Part shown: positions 35,879 to 46,690 of the stretch, one piece after another
Position numbering within the stretch: the stretch's first letter is position 1
Layout of the letters: the number at the start of each line of letters is the position of its first letter
Assembly (NCBI GenBank): GCA_032622095.1
Contig: CP136068.1
Span: forward strand, 59,232,025-59,296,024
Source of the DNA: Siphonodentalium dalli
Taxonomy: Eukaryota > Mollusca > Scaphopoda > Gadilida > Siphonodentaliidae
Length of the DNA: 64,000 bases
Direction of reading: 5' to 3'
Notes under the pieces: model-generated
The model's database searches: none
Told to the model about the DNA's origin: nothing
Seen by the model: only the letters and a program-made list of their open reading frames with translations
Position numbers and translations under genes: made by a program

Positions 35879-36460
35879 CTAACTGGCTATCACTGTCATT
35901 TTCGAACCAAAACATTGTGGGTTTGATGAAACAGACAAAAGTTGAGAGTCATTATTAGCAGGATGGGCTGTTAGTGAAGCTGAACTTCTTTGATGTTGAA
36001 CCATAGCTGCTTCTGATGTTGGTTTTTTCATTATTTGAACCATGCCTGGTAGTGGAAGGTTTGATGTCAGTTGATCTATTGTTGGTCGTGAATTTGTGTC
36101 ATGCGCCATTTTAACCATGGCTGGTCGTGAATTTGTGTCATGCGCCATTTTAACCATGGCTGGTCGTGAATTTGTCTCATGCGCCATTTTAACCATGGCT
36201 GGTCGTGAATTTGTGTCATGCGCCATTTTAACCATGGCTGGTCCTGAAGAATGCTCCATTTTAACCATGGATGGTCCTGAAGAATGCTCCATTTTAACCA
36301 TGGATGGTACTAATAACGAAAGGCTCATATCTTTGGGAGAGGCTGATATGGGCCCCTTCTGTGATTTTCTTCTTATTTTCTCCTCCAATGCTTTCATCTG
36401 AGCAGTTTTTTTCTTCGTTCGTGGCATCATAGAAATCTTAATTCTGGAAAGACCATACAT
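35879..36460 (-). CDS. Small protein with 13-residue repeats
   Basis: ATG-started frame of 193 codons at the upstream end of the Helentron. The N-terminus is basic (PRTKKKTAQ, KIRRKSQK). Two copies of an 11-residue unit (PSMVKMEHSSG) are followed by four near-perfect copies of a 13-residue unit, PAMVKMAHDTNSR, encoded by 39-bp DNA repeats at about 36084-36240. The C-terminus returns to the related phrases 'PGMVQIMKKP' and 'AAMVQHQRS'. It may be the first exon of the Helentron protein, since the next frame (35828 down) has no ATG near its start, or an independent accessory gene. I do not recognise a function. Confidence 0.5.
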   Translation of the reverse strand: MYGLSRIKISMMPRTKKKTAQMKALEEKIRRKSQKGPISASPKDMSLSLLVPSMVKMEHSSGPSMVKMEHSSGPAMVKMAHDTNSRPAMVKMAHETNSRPAMVKMAHDTNSRPAMVKMAHDTNSRPTIDQLTSNLPLPGMVQIMKKPTSEAAMVQHQRSSASLTAHPANNDSQLLSVSSNPQCFGSKMTVIAS

Positions 36461-36489
36461 TTAGATTGTCGAAATTCAAATCAGAATGT

Positions 36490-37430
36490 GTCAATGGACA
36501 CTGTGGCTCAACTTGGAGGGGGAGGGGGTAATTTCATGTGTTACAGTCAATGGAGCGATTAGGAATGCAGACAGCTGAAATGCATAAGTAATAATACCGC
36601 TGATGTCAACATGAAGAGATATGTATAAATTAAATCCAAGATGGCCGATATTGGAATATTTGATGGCCAGTCAATCACCCCCGAAGATCCTTACATAGTT
36701 TGGTGAAGATCGGATGAGGGATGTTATCTTGGGTGTGCCAAAGAATTTAGTCATGCAAAGAGTAAAATCCAAGATGGCTGGAGGTGGCCATGGTGATGAT
36801 CAAACAGGGATGTCATCTGTAGGTGAAGATCGGATGAGGGATGTTATCTTGGGTGTGCCAAAGAAGTTAGTCATGCAAAGAGTAAAATCCAAGATGGCTA
36901 GAGGTGGCCATGGTGATGATCAAATAAAATAGGGATGTTATCTGTAGGGTATGCCAAAAGATTTAGTTATATAAAGAGTGAAATCAAAGGTCGCTCAAAC
37001 GGCCATGTTTTTCAACAATTTAAAAATGTATGTCTCTCATCTAAGGTTACTCAAAGATCCATATGAAGTTTGGTGACGATCAGATGAGGGATGACATATG
37101 TGGTCTGTAGAGCGTGCCAAAGGATTTAGTTGCGCAAATAGTAAAATCAAAGATGGCTGCCAGTGCCCATGTTTTTCATTGAAAATTGTTCAAATTTGAT
37201 AGCTCCCATCTAGAGGTGGTCCTGAACATACCTGTAAATTTCAAAAATATTTCTCCAATAAATGCGGGCTGGAGGGTGTGCCGATGGATTAAATTTTTTA
37301 AACCAAATGGTTGCTGGTGGCCATGTATTTTAACAAATTTCGGAAAATATTAATGGCTCCCATTTAGAGGTCACCCCGAAGATCCATATTAAGTTTGGTG
37401 ATGATAGGACGAGGGAGGTGCAAATAAAAT
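36490..37430 (+). repeat. Dispersed 'ccaagatggc' tandem family
   Basis: The motif 'gtgtcaatggacactgtggc' at 36493 is followed by five or six diverged units that each contain 'gatccatatgaagtttggtg'-like, 'ggtgtgccaaagga', and 'aaatccaagatggc' phrases. Units at 36707 and 36827 are nearly identical (120-bp offset). The same family lies at 46265-46690 and forms the big array after 62,640. Confidence 0.7.
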
Positions 37431-37662
37431 GCTTTGTAAATATAAATTAACCAGAAAATACCTATTAACATTATGATCATTTTACTTAGAAAATAAGATA
37501 GTCAGATGAAGAACATCTCAGAATTAATATACCGGTATAGACAACCAAGTTATTTTATGTCAACATAAGATACATATAATATACTTTGATATTCTGGCTA
37601 TAGTAGGAAAATAAGCATTTGGTGTCACTTGGAAATTCAGTGGTTTTGAGAAAATAACAAGT

Positions 37663-37991
37663 TAAAGGGGTACCATCTCCTTTTACACTCAAAATAATAT
37701 ATGCAACACATGAATGAAATTGAGCCATGAATTAGTGCAAAATACATACATGTGCTTTATGAACGATACAAACAACATGGTAATTATAATGAAAATGATT
37801 TTATGACTGCAGCCATAAATTCATTTTCATTATAATTACCATGTTGTTTGCATCTTTCAGAGAGCACATGAGTGGATTCTGCACTAACCCATAGATCAAC
37901 TCATTCATTTGTTGCATATATATATATTCTATTGAGTATAAAAGTAGATGGTCCCATAAATGGCTCAATTTGGGGTACAATACCCTTTTAA
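37663..37991. mobile_element. TTAA-flanked foldback MITE
   Basis: TTAA at 37663-37666 and 37988-37991, ends AAGGGGTACC and (reverse complement) AAAGGGTATT. Nearly the whole 329 bp folds back; the core arms at about 37770-37803 and 37822-37853 ('caacatggtaattataatga' and its complement) are perfect around a small loop. Termini resemble those of the MITE at 7757. Confidence 0.75.
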
Positions 37992-38784
37992 GGACTATAG
38001 ATACTCAAATTATAGAACAGGAACTATCGGTAGTAGCATGCCTTGAAAACTGGCAACACAAAACAATTTACTGCAAAAGTCACTTCTTAAAGAAATGTAA
38101 CAGTAAAATATTTCCTTTACCATACTTTATAGTTCAAAATAATTGAAGAGAATGTACAAACAGTGGGCAGTTATATTTATCTGCTTTGTTATAAATTGGC
38201 ATGTGATCTATCAACATATTGTCATCAAGATGTTTTAGGGTGAATTAGTCAAAAACATAGCAGTCATCTGCCATATCTTTGATATCATGAGCATTACATA
38301 CACTTGGAATTTATTTGGGGCTTAATCATTCTTTCCCATTTTGGCAAGACATATCAGCAATATGAGACACTACTGGTGTGAAAATATGAAATGCTCTATT
38401 TCATGGTTATTACTGGATTATAAACATTTTTTTGCTCTCGGTGGCAAACAATTCTCATAAATGATAAACTTAGGACAATATAAACTTGTGTAATCATGTC
38501 TCTTTAAATTATAAAATTGATGGCAAGTACACTAAATAATATAGTCAATACTAATCTAAGATGGCAGCTAGGGAGAAAAATTATGCAATTTTTTTTTTAC
38601 TCACAATGATGTTGAAATATATCAATCCTTTCACAGAAACATAGAACACATCATAACTTAAAATAATCCAGTATTGTCAGTCATATTTTGTTGTTGATGA
38701 ACTTCTCTTGATTACTAGTAATAATCTTGTCAAGATACATTCTAATTAGTATTGATGAGTAGAAAGATCGAAGAACAGTCTGCA
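37992..38784. other. No supported gene
   Basis: AT-rich sequence without recognisable features. Confidence 0.35.
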
Positions 38785-39105
38785 GAAAAGAATCTGCACA
38801 CAGGTATGAACAGATAGAATCAAGAATATCCAAGCATGACAAGAATCTGCACACATGTATGAACAGATAGAATCAAGAATATCCAAGCATGACAAAATCT
38901 GCACACAGGTATTAACAGGTAGAATCAAGAATATCCAAGCATTAAGACAAGAATATACACACAGGTATTAACAGGTAGAATCAAGAATATCCAAGCATGA
39001 CAAGAATATACACACAGGTATTAACAGGTAGAATCAAGAATATCCAAGCATGACAAGAATATGCACACAGGTATTAACAAGTAGAATCAAGAATATCCAA
39101 GCAAG
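38785..39105 (+). repeat. Minisatellite, 53-bp unit, about six copies
   Basis: Unit contains 'gcacacaggtattaacaggt' and 'agaatcaagaatatccaagc'. Copies are 85-95% alike; one unit has a 3-bp insertion and early units have 'atgaacagat' for 'attaacaggt'. No coding role. Confidence 0.9.
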
Positions 39106-39200
39106 ACTGAGTGTTCTCTGCAAAATATCCTTATAGATCTCAGTTATGCAGCTTTCTCTGGTAGTTACATGTTAGGTTGTGATGTGTTGGGTCTGATAAC

Positions 39201-40054
39201 TAGAGCCCGAAGCCGCCATCGCACGCCGCCGCCGCCAGCCATATTGGCCACAAGCCGCCGCCAGCCATATTATTTCTAACGCCAGCCACATTTAAAAATC
39301 TCCGCCGCCGGAATTGTAAAATGGCTGAGCCGTGTGCATAGGCTTATATGTCAAACACAACTGTACTGTGAATCGCAAAGAACTGAACCGCATTGCCTAA
39401 TATTGGCATACTCGCATGGACACGGCATGGTTGTTATATTATCAGAACACCTGGCCCCTTAATGTGGAATAGACTATCACAATGAATGCTTTCATATAAC
39501 TAAATGGGCGCATCCATTCGGTATTGAAAGGGTTAAAATATAAATTGTTTATATTGATAACACCCAGTCTCAGACATCACTGGCATTTGTCAATATATAC
39601 ACATAAGAATAGAAAATAGTTTGAAATATTATATATCATTACTATCGGGTTCATCATTCAATGATGCATGCATATATCGCAAGATGGCAGTGATGATAGC
39701 AGTCTGAAGTAGACAGAAGTCCCAATGTAACTACTTATACCGATTAGATGGGAAACTACATAGTATATCCATGCCAGTCCTTCTTGAATTTTCGCCATAA
39801 TGGAAAAGCCCAACATCAAAAGATTACGTGTGGTCTGGAATTCTACAAACGCAAAAAAAAGCGTCTATAACCGGTAACAGGGGATTAGGAACATTTCGGA
39901 AACGAAAATACGCTGAATGATAACATCTCAGCCGGCTGAGCCGCCATATTTCGTCAGCCACGAACGTCGTGACTGAGCCGGCTTAGCTAGCTAACCAGCC
40001 ACGAAAATCGGTTGAGCCAGCCATGAAAACTATGTGTCGTGGCTTCGGGGTCTA
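39201..40054. mobile_element. hAT-like non-autonomous element
   Basis: The left end reads TAGAGCCCGAAGCCGCCA and the reverse complement of the right end TAGACCCCGAAGCCACGA. The 8 bases CTGATAAC lie immediately outside both ends (39193-39200 and 40055-40062), a perfect 8-bp target duplication as made by hAT transposases. Subterminal regions (39210-39330, 39930-40045) are packed with 'gccagccata', 'gccgccg' and 'gagccggct' half-sites and are GC-rich against an AT-rich middle. 854 bp, no transposase. Confidence 0.85.
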
Positions 40055-40062
40055 CTGATAAC

Positions 40063-40735
40063 AGATGCCTTAATCTGAGATATATTGGAGGTGGCTGACT
40101 GACTGGCTCTTGTGATAACAAACAAATCATTCTCTACATGGCAGATGACATGAAGTGATTAAAAACATATCACTTTGTTTTATTTATCAACAGGCAATCA
40201 ACAGTGTTCTAAAATCTGACCCATGTCTCATTAATTTTCCCAATTGGCAATTAATTTAGAAAATTCCAGAGAGGACATGCATATTAAATCAGAAGTTATG
40301 GAATTCTCTTTAAATTTAAATTTATCAAATATATGAACCCCAGTTGCATAAAGACACTTGAATTTCAAGATTAGCTCAGTGATTTTTGCAATGTTCTAAA
40401 GCCCATTTTGGTAACTTAACCTACAAAACTCTTTAGACAACAGTGTCTCTGTAAACAACAATTCTCTAAACAGCCATATAAACTAGTCATACAAATGAAC
40501 AATGGACTATTCCTATTTACTCTTTTAGAATAAGTGTAAATTAACTAATGCCATGAAGCTGTTTCAACAGGGGGATTAAATTAATAATGCACACAAACTG
40601 GAATAAGGAATCATCAATCACTTTGACAGATGATACACAGCTCTGGGAGTGACCAGTGGTTTAGCAGGGAGTATTGTGTGTCCATATCTATAGATTGTCC
40701 AATTCCAATAAGGCATATTACTGTGTAAAGTCACT
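40063..40735. other. No supported gene
   Basis: AT-rich sequence with no recognised features. Confidence 0.35.
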
Positions 40736-41912
40736 TTGTCTTCAACTCTCACAGGGCATAGTAAATTACTTGAATTATAAAGGGTCATAACTATGTTAAA
40801 ATATATCGGATCAAACCCATATTTGAAATCGATATGTATTCAGGGATGAGAAATTCATATACCAAATTTGGTGTCGATCAGATGAAAATATTTGAGTCAT
40901 AGCAGGTTGCATGAATTCTAAGTGAAAACAAGAGAGTAAAGGGTTAATTAAACAATACCAAAAACCATACAGATGAAGAACGTGCTAAAAAAAGATCTAG
41001 GTAAGAAATATGAGGCAGTTCAGAAGAAATATGTTCAACTTATTGAATCGGATAACATGTGTGTGAAGGGTTAATTTTCTAAACTGATCAACCAATCGAT
41101 ACCAAAAACTATACAGGCAAGGGGTGTGTCACTATTAACATACATATCAAATATGAACACAATCGGACCAAAAATACTTAGGTTACAGCATCGGATACTA
41201 GTAGCTCATGGCTATGTGTGGATGCAAGTGTTAATAATTTCTTAACCGATCAATACCAAAAACTATACAGGTGAGGAGTGTGTCATTATAAACGTGCACA
41301 TAAAATTTGAACAGGATCTGATGAAAAATACTCGAGTAATCAAACATAACAAGAAAATATTGAAATGAGTCTCAGTAATTTCATTGAAGAAATAGCTTTT
41401 ATTTTAATTTATTTTTTATTAATAATAAAAAACATTATGACTTTTTTTTTAAATTGAGCAAGGAGTTGAATATAAATTTTTTTTTTTAAATTATATTTTT
41501 TTTCTCTCGAAAAAAGGGCCATAACTCTGTTGAAAAAAATTTGATAAAACTCATATCCGAACTCTATTTTTATTTTGGGCTGAGAAACTCAAATACCAAA
41601 TTTGGTTCTGATCAGATAACATTTTTTGAAGTTATCGAAGCATGTGTGAATTCTAAGTAAAAAAAGGGCCATAACTCTGTAAAAAAAACCTCGGATCAAA
41701 CCCATAATTGAACTCGATCTGTATTTTGGTCTGAGAAACTCATATACAAAATTTGGTTCCAATCAGATATAAAATATTTGAGTTATCGCACCATGCATAA
41801 AGTGTCCACGGACAGACAGTCAGACAGACAGACGGACGGACGGACACACGATGAGTGGTCAATCCGGACGTCGACATTATGTTTACCATACTATGGTATG
41901 GGTAAACATAAA
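40736..41912 (+). repeat. Diverged tandem repeat ending in a (GGAC)n tract
   Basis: Five or so units of 100-170 bp with 'gccataactctgt', 'tcggatcaaaccca', 'tcatataccaaatttgg' and 'gatcaga.aaa.tatttgagt' phrases. It ends with 'agacagacggacggacggac' (41824 on) and the palindrome 'gtttaccatactatggtatg' region at 41880-41905. Same family type as 17645-18735 and 54040-54640. Confidence 0.65.
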
Positions 41913-42289
41913 AACAAATGACTCACATATCCCTGGTGTAAATCTAAATATTAATATATTGCATGCGTCAAGGGGAGGGGTCAATTGTATTATGAAATAG
42001 CTCCTGCATTGGGGAAATGCTGACGCCACGTCACTCCTATATATTAATTGCAATATTTAAATGAAACTTACTCTGGGTGTATGTAGTATGCATGCCAATG
42101 CATGCGAACTTTGAAGTGCTAATTAAATTTCTACCTACAATTTTTATTAGACCAACATAATTCAATGTACATGTACATGGCTGAAGTATATATTTCTCTT
42201 CTATGGTCCCAAGATCAAAATGAAATAAAAATATGGCTTGAATAACACCAGCATAGCTTTAACTATAACTTATTCTATTTCAATTTCAG

Positions 42290-42389
42290 AGTTCACAATT
42301 TCTTTTTCAAAGAAACTGCATGACTACAGTACCAGCGCAAGGAGTCAAAACAATCTCTCTGTTGAAGTGAAGATATATAGCAGTAAAGG
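42290..42389 (+). CDS. Alternative exon A of an unidentified gene
   Basis: Acceptor 'atttcaatttcag' directly before, donor GTAAGC directly after. Length 100 (3n+1). Only one frame is open: skip two bases, then FTISFSKKLHDYS and onward to '..VKIYSSK', leaving GG for the next codon. The exon's opening residues match those of exon B (FLISVSKK), and both carry the same incoming and outgoing phase. If the upstream exon ends in G, both would start with Glu (GAG or GAA). Joining A to B shifts the frame and hits TGA after 15 codons. Joining A straight to the terminal exon at 43706 stays open to its stop. The protein is not recognised. Confidence 0.55.
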
Positions 42390-43058
42390 GTAAGCTTTAT
42401 ACTTTAAATACAGTACAATTAATTCCTTATCAGGTCCCCGTCAATATAGAATTTCCACTGTGCTAAACATTATCTCAGTCATCTATAATGCTTCGTTGAA
42501 TGGGATTTTACTATCATAATGAATATGAAGTTGAACTCCTTATTAAATTTTGGTTATTACCAAAAAATTAATGTAACAGCAGAATTGATGAGTTTTAAAT
42601 TTTCTCAGCAGATAATATTTCCACGGTGCTACAATACACATAAAACACATATATTCTATAAGTTGGCTGTAATGCACCTAATAAGAAGAACATATGCCCT
42701 ATAAATAGCTATGTTTGACTTTGGAAATAGAGATGTGCATGCTCAGACTGTAATCCTGTACAAATATTCTGCATTGTACAAATGTACCTCCAGTACCAAT
42801 TATTGGATTGTAATGTCCTTTGGTACAACTGTGACAATATACCAGCATGGGAAGAAGGATATCCACATACAAACTATTTCATCCATTAATTAACATCCAT
42901 TCAAACTTTCAGCAGTGCACCCTTTCCAAACTGCAAATCATGAAATATGTCATGCTATGCAGTACAGTTGTAATAAATAAGCTAATCATAAAATTGATCA
43001 ATAATCATGTGATACATGTATGAAGCCTTTAAATAATTAACATTGTATTAATTTTCAG

Positions 43059-43203
43059 AATTCTTAATTTCGGTCTCCAAAAAAAGAGATGTGGGACATC
43101 ATGAAGGACATCGACATGACGTTATTGCTAAAATATGCTCAAAGTGTACAAATGAAAGGAGTCGGATGAAGATTTCGTATGATAAGGGCAAGACTAATGA
43201 AGG
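43059..43203 (+). CDS. Alternative exon B of the same gene
   Basis: Acceptor 'gtattaattttcag' before, donor GTAAGT after. Length 145 (3n+1). The single open frame runs FLISVSKKRDVGHHEGHRH, then has a Cys pair in 'AKICSKCTNERSRMK', and ends 'GKTNE' plus GG. Spliced to the terminal exon it continues 'GNESSEHQQK' and stops. His-rich 'HHEGHRH' and the CxxC could bind metal, but that is speculation. Relatedness to exon A at the start, plus equal phase, suggests tandem exon duplication. Confidence 0.6.
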
Positions 43204-43306
43204 GTAAGTTATACTTGTCTCATATGGATGTCATACTCTCCATCATGTATGATACCTTTTCATTGTGAAGAATGTGCAGCATTGTTTGACACATTGTGTA
43301 AGTGTA

Positions 43307-43445
43307 TACCAGTAATGCTCCAATTAATCGACTTCTTAACCACAGCAGAATTATGGGTAACTTTTCAGGATTTAGTCGGAAATCCTGAAAACTTACCCTT
43401 AATTCTGCTGCGGTTAAGAAGTCGATTAATTAGAGCATTACTGTA
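43307..43445. mobile_element. Tc1/mariner-type foldback MITE, intact copy
   Basis: Same family as the trio at 102-572, with arms starting CAGTAATGCTCCAATTAATC and pairing to the right arm with few mismatches, around 'caggatttagtcggaaatcctg'. It lies in the intron between exon B and the terminal exon. Confidence 0.8.
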
Positions 43446-43576
43446 TTAATGCCAAGTTTAAGACAGCACAGCTAGACAAATAATTTTGTGTAAAGTAACG
43501 CCATCAGAAGACCTGCATATGATTGTGCCTGATCACAAGGGATGTCCTTGAAAATTAGTTTGTCAAATACAATTGT

Positions 43577-43597
43577 GGGGGGGGGGGGGGGGGGGGG
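43577..43597 (+). repeat. Poly-G run, 21 bases
   Basis: G21 in the intron between exon B (ends 43203) and the terminal exon (starts 43706), about 110 bp before the acceptor. Confidence 0.9.
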
Positions 43598-43705
43598 TCA
43601 TTTTGCATAAAACATAGAAAGCAGAGTAAAGTTGCTTAATTGTGTTAATTGAAGGAAATTTCATTAATGATTCTTGGAAATCTTAATTTTTTCTTTTGTT
43701 TTCAG

Positions 43706-43736
43706 GAATGAATCATCAGAACACCAACAAAAGTAA
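43706..43736 (+). CDS. Terminal exon of the same gene
   Basis: Acceptor 'ttcttttgttttcag' before. With two bases carried over from A or B (GG), the first base makes Gly, then NESSEHQQK and TAA at 43734-43736. The 3' untranslated region would run to the AATAAA at 43996-44001. No upstream exons were identified with confidence. Confidence 0.55.
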
Positions 43737-43995
43737 AGAAAAGAATTCAACCAGGATAGAATGTTATATATTAATTACTGTATTGTTATAGCCTGAATTT
43801 CCTCTGACCTTCACATGTGATTGTGACTGAGTGAAAGACAAGAGTTAAAAAAACATCAAAACCCTGGTATACATTTCACTCAAATCTTTTATAGCACATC
43901 CACCAGGTTTTGACGAATTTCACACTGTCCTTCACCCAGTAATTATTAGCATATAAAGAGAGGAAAATCAGGCCAAGATCATTTGTTTATATTTG

Positions 43996-44001
43996 AATAA
44001 A
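43996..44001 (+). promoter_or_regulatory. Putative polyadenylation signal
   Basis: AATAAA 260 bp after the stop of the terminal exon at 43736, in the expected orientation. Such hexamers are common by chance in AT-rich DNA. Confidence 0.35.
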
Positions 44002-44254
44002 TTCTATTGATTTTGAAATTGGAGTAGCATACATACTTTTCATAATTCCACCATGAGGAAGGAATATTTTGGGATAGTCAACAATCAGTGGATGAGTTAG
44101 TGAATCTTTAGGAAAAGAATGTAAGGTACTGTAACATTTAAATAAATGCATGTTCTAAATAATTGTGAGCAAATGGTGAGGTCTTCCTAAGCAGCATTTT
44201 AAGTCATAACCAGAAGACTGTACAATTCAGTAACTTGAGGGTTAATATTAGCGT

Positions 44255-44582
44255 TTATATGATTATATTTGAACGCTATTAAAGGAAACGCTAAGGAATA
44301 AGGAAACGCTAAGGAATTGCAACAGTATATTTGCCAACATACCAACAATATGCAAATGAGGTAAGCGTTCAAACGCTAAGCTTAGTGTTCGAACGCTTAG
44401 CTCATAAATATTTCACCCAATATACACGCTAACCAAACGCTAAGATAGCGTTTGAACGCTAAGCTTAACATATGTTTGTCCCATTCATCATAGCGTTTGT
44501 TTTATGCATTTGAACGCTAAGAAAACGCTAAGGATAATCGCTAAGCAAACGCTAAATAATGGCGTTCGGTTTTGGTAAGGGA
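44255..44582. repeat. Array of TTAGCGTTTGAACGCTAA half-sites (right)
   Basis: About 14 half-sites 'aaacgctaa' or 'ttagcgttt', with palindromes such as 'tagcgtttgaacgctaagct'. It ends 'ggttttggtaaggga', the inverted counterpart of the 24316 terminus. Confidence 0.8.
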
Positions 44583-46260
44583 TACAATGTTACAGTAATT
44601 GCTGTTGTAAAGTGTCTTTTGTCATATTCGACTAGATTATTCTACAATATAATTAGACCAAGTATTCTCGGCCCACGACTGCTCGGGATATTGACTCTAC
44701 ATACAAGGTTACATCTTTTGATGAATCCATTTGAACAAGCGAATGGAGCTAAATGCATTGCATGGGTGTGAAACGCTTGCATTATACGGAAAGCTAACAG
44801 ATAGTTCACCTTATGTGAAAGGTGTAAGCACCGTGCGTAACTTAAACGCATGTATGTGAAAGCAGCTTAAGAAATAAGACAGGCGCCTCCGCTATATAAA
44901 GTGTGCATATACTTGTTTTTTGTCCATATTTAATAGTATTTAATTTACAGAGATGATATTAATTCAGATTAAAGTCTGAGTGTGGTAGTAAAATGACATT
45001 GAGCTTTTAACAATTTATACGATTCTATATTCGTGGGTTTCATTCTACACATGTTTATGATAAAGGAAGGATGCAGAATTCTGCTTCAAAATATCACAAG
45101 TTGTATTTGGTTGTTCATTTGGGGAAATAAAACTATGTGCTATATAACAACAATAGTCGGTTGATGGCATACTATAATGCATGCAATATGTTATAAATGG
45201 GGTTTCAACTAACATGGACCATTTAGCCATCAAATTTCGTCAGCAGGATTTACTTTGCAGAACATTCCATTGGAATAGCTTAACCTATGCGCGTGGCATT
45301 GAAAACCGTTGTGGGTGGTTTAAACCATTTTTGAGTAATGGTTGTATGAGTTTATTCCGAGCTTCAACCCTCGAGTTGATTGTCGGGTTTTCGTCGGTGA
45401 CCCACATTCACGCGTAACGCTGGGCATGTGAATATCGAGGATATTTTTGCTGTACAATATGGGTGGAAGTTTTTATCCGGGTCAACAGGCAACTGTAGAG
45501 TTCCATTGAACAAGAAAATATGCTCGAGTCGGAGGAATATTTTTCATTTATCAGCCCATATATACAAACAAATTTGATTAAACACTGGAGTTTTGACGAT
45601 CATGCAATAGAACCATTATATACACACACAATGAACTCAGAAAATATTTCAATTATGGCACATTGCATGGGTATTTTTCATAAAAATTACACTTTCCGTC
45701 CGTCAATGTTAACTGTTGTTAGAGTTCTCAACCGTAGGTCGAGTTCACAGTTCTCCAGTGTGATAATAAGGGTGACAACTCTGGAAACAATCAATGGACG
45801 AAACCCGGTGTTTGTAAATACTCTTTCTCCAATGTTGCATCATAAACATACCGAATATCATTAAATTGACAATAACCAAGATATAGAGCTTCAAATTTGT
45901 TACGGACGGATGGACTGATGTACGAACCGAGTCCATTTCTATATCCCCCACCAAAATTCGTTTGCGGGAGATAATTATCAGATCTTGAAGTAACAGTTGT
46001 AATTTAGTAAAGGGCAATGACCTATTAGGGGGGGGGGAGTGGTGTTCAGTTAGAAATTTCAAGGTGGACACCCCCATAACCCCTCCCACCATTCAACGAA
46101 GACCCTCTACATGTGTCACTGTTTAGAACTACTTGTTTTAAAGGTGATTTGACAAGTACTGACTATTGTATTCTTCAGAGTAGCAATATTCTCCATCTTT
46201 ACAGTCTGGCAGGCGACCCCAGTCATTGACTGTCTTATTTAACAAAATTCTGAAAAATTT
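44583..46260. other. No supported gene
   Basis: An ATG-started stretch of 114 codons lies at 45520-45864 on the plus strand, without recognisable motif and overlapped by a minus-strand open stretch. I do not call it a gene. Confidence 0.35.
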
Positions 46261-46261
46261 G

Positions 46262-46690
46262 ACAGCTCCCATCTAGCGGTCACCCAAAAGATCAATATGA
46301 AGTTTGGTGATGATCGGATGAGGGATGTGGTATGTATGGTGTGCCAAAGGAATTATCATGCAAAGAGTAAAATTCAAGATGTCTGCTGGCGGTCATGTTT
46401 CTCATCGACAATCTTTCAAAATCGATACCTCCTATTTGGAGGTATTTCTAAATATGCCTGTAAATTTTCAAATCAATTATCCAATAAATGTGGGCTGCAG
46501 GGTGTGCTGATGGATTCAAATTTGAAAAACAAGATTGTTGCTTGCAGCCATGTCTTTTAACAAAGTTGGAAACAATCGATGGCTCACATCCAGATGTCAC
46601 CCTGAAAAAACGTATGAATTTTGGTGATGATTGGATGAGAGATGTGGCCTGTAGGGTGTGCTAAAAGAAATTGTTGATGGATGGACTGAT
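46262..46690 (+). repeat. Dispersed 'ccaagatggc' family copy
   Basis: Three diverged units with 'gatcaatatgaagtttggtg', 'ggtgtgccaaagg' and 'attcaagatgtctgctggcg' phrases, the same family as 36490-37430. It ends in 'gatggatggactgatgaatg'. Confidence 0.65.

Larger units (their letters stand above)
29013..36460 (-). mobile_element. Helentron (Helitron with endonuclease), decayed
   Basis: Minus-strand rolling-circle transposon. In transcription order it encodes a small repeat-bearing protein (36460-35879), an N-terminal region with a charged repeat domain and C2H2-like fingers (35828-33141), the Helitron N-domain and HUH Rep nuclease (about 33165-32171), a PIF1-like helicase (about 32215-29825) and an exonuclease-endonuclease-phosphatase domain (to 29013). 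Helitrons that carry this endonuclease behind the helicase are called Helentrons; they are known in fish, echinoderms, molluscs and others. Four frameshifts (near 33165, 32210, 30855 and 29870) and one TGA (32729-32731) break what is otherwise one very long frame. Terminal sequences and the palindrome near the 3' end were not identified. Confidence 0.9.
24316..44582. mobile_element. Possible 20-kb composite element
   Basis: The sequence reads TCCCTTACC then GAAC at 24316 and, on the complementary strand from 44582 inward, TCCCTTACC then AAAACCGAAC. Both continue into 'attatt.agcgttt.cttagcg'. Facing inverted ends with matching subterminal half-site arrays are what a large DNA transposon would show. 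Inside lie a TTAA MITE, a LINE remnant, the Helentron, an 854-bp hAT-like element and the three plus-strand exons at 42290-43736. I found no target duplication, so two independent smaller elements in opposite orientation are equally possible. Confidence 0.3.

Noticed and set aside
45520-45864. 114-codon plus-strand open stretch.
   Set aside because: No recognisable motif, overlapped by an antisense frame, and no splice signals of note.
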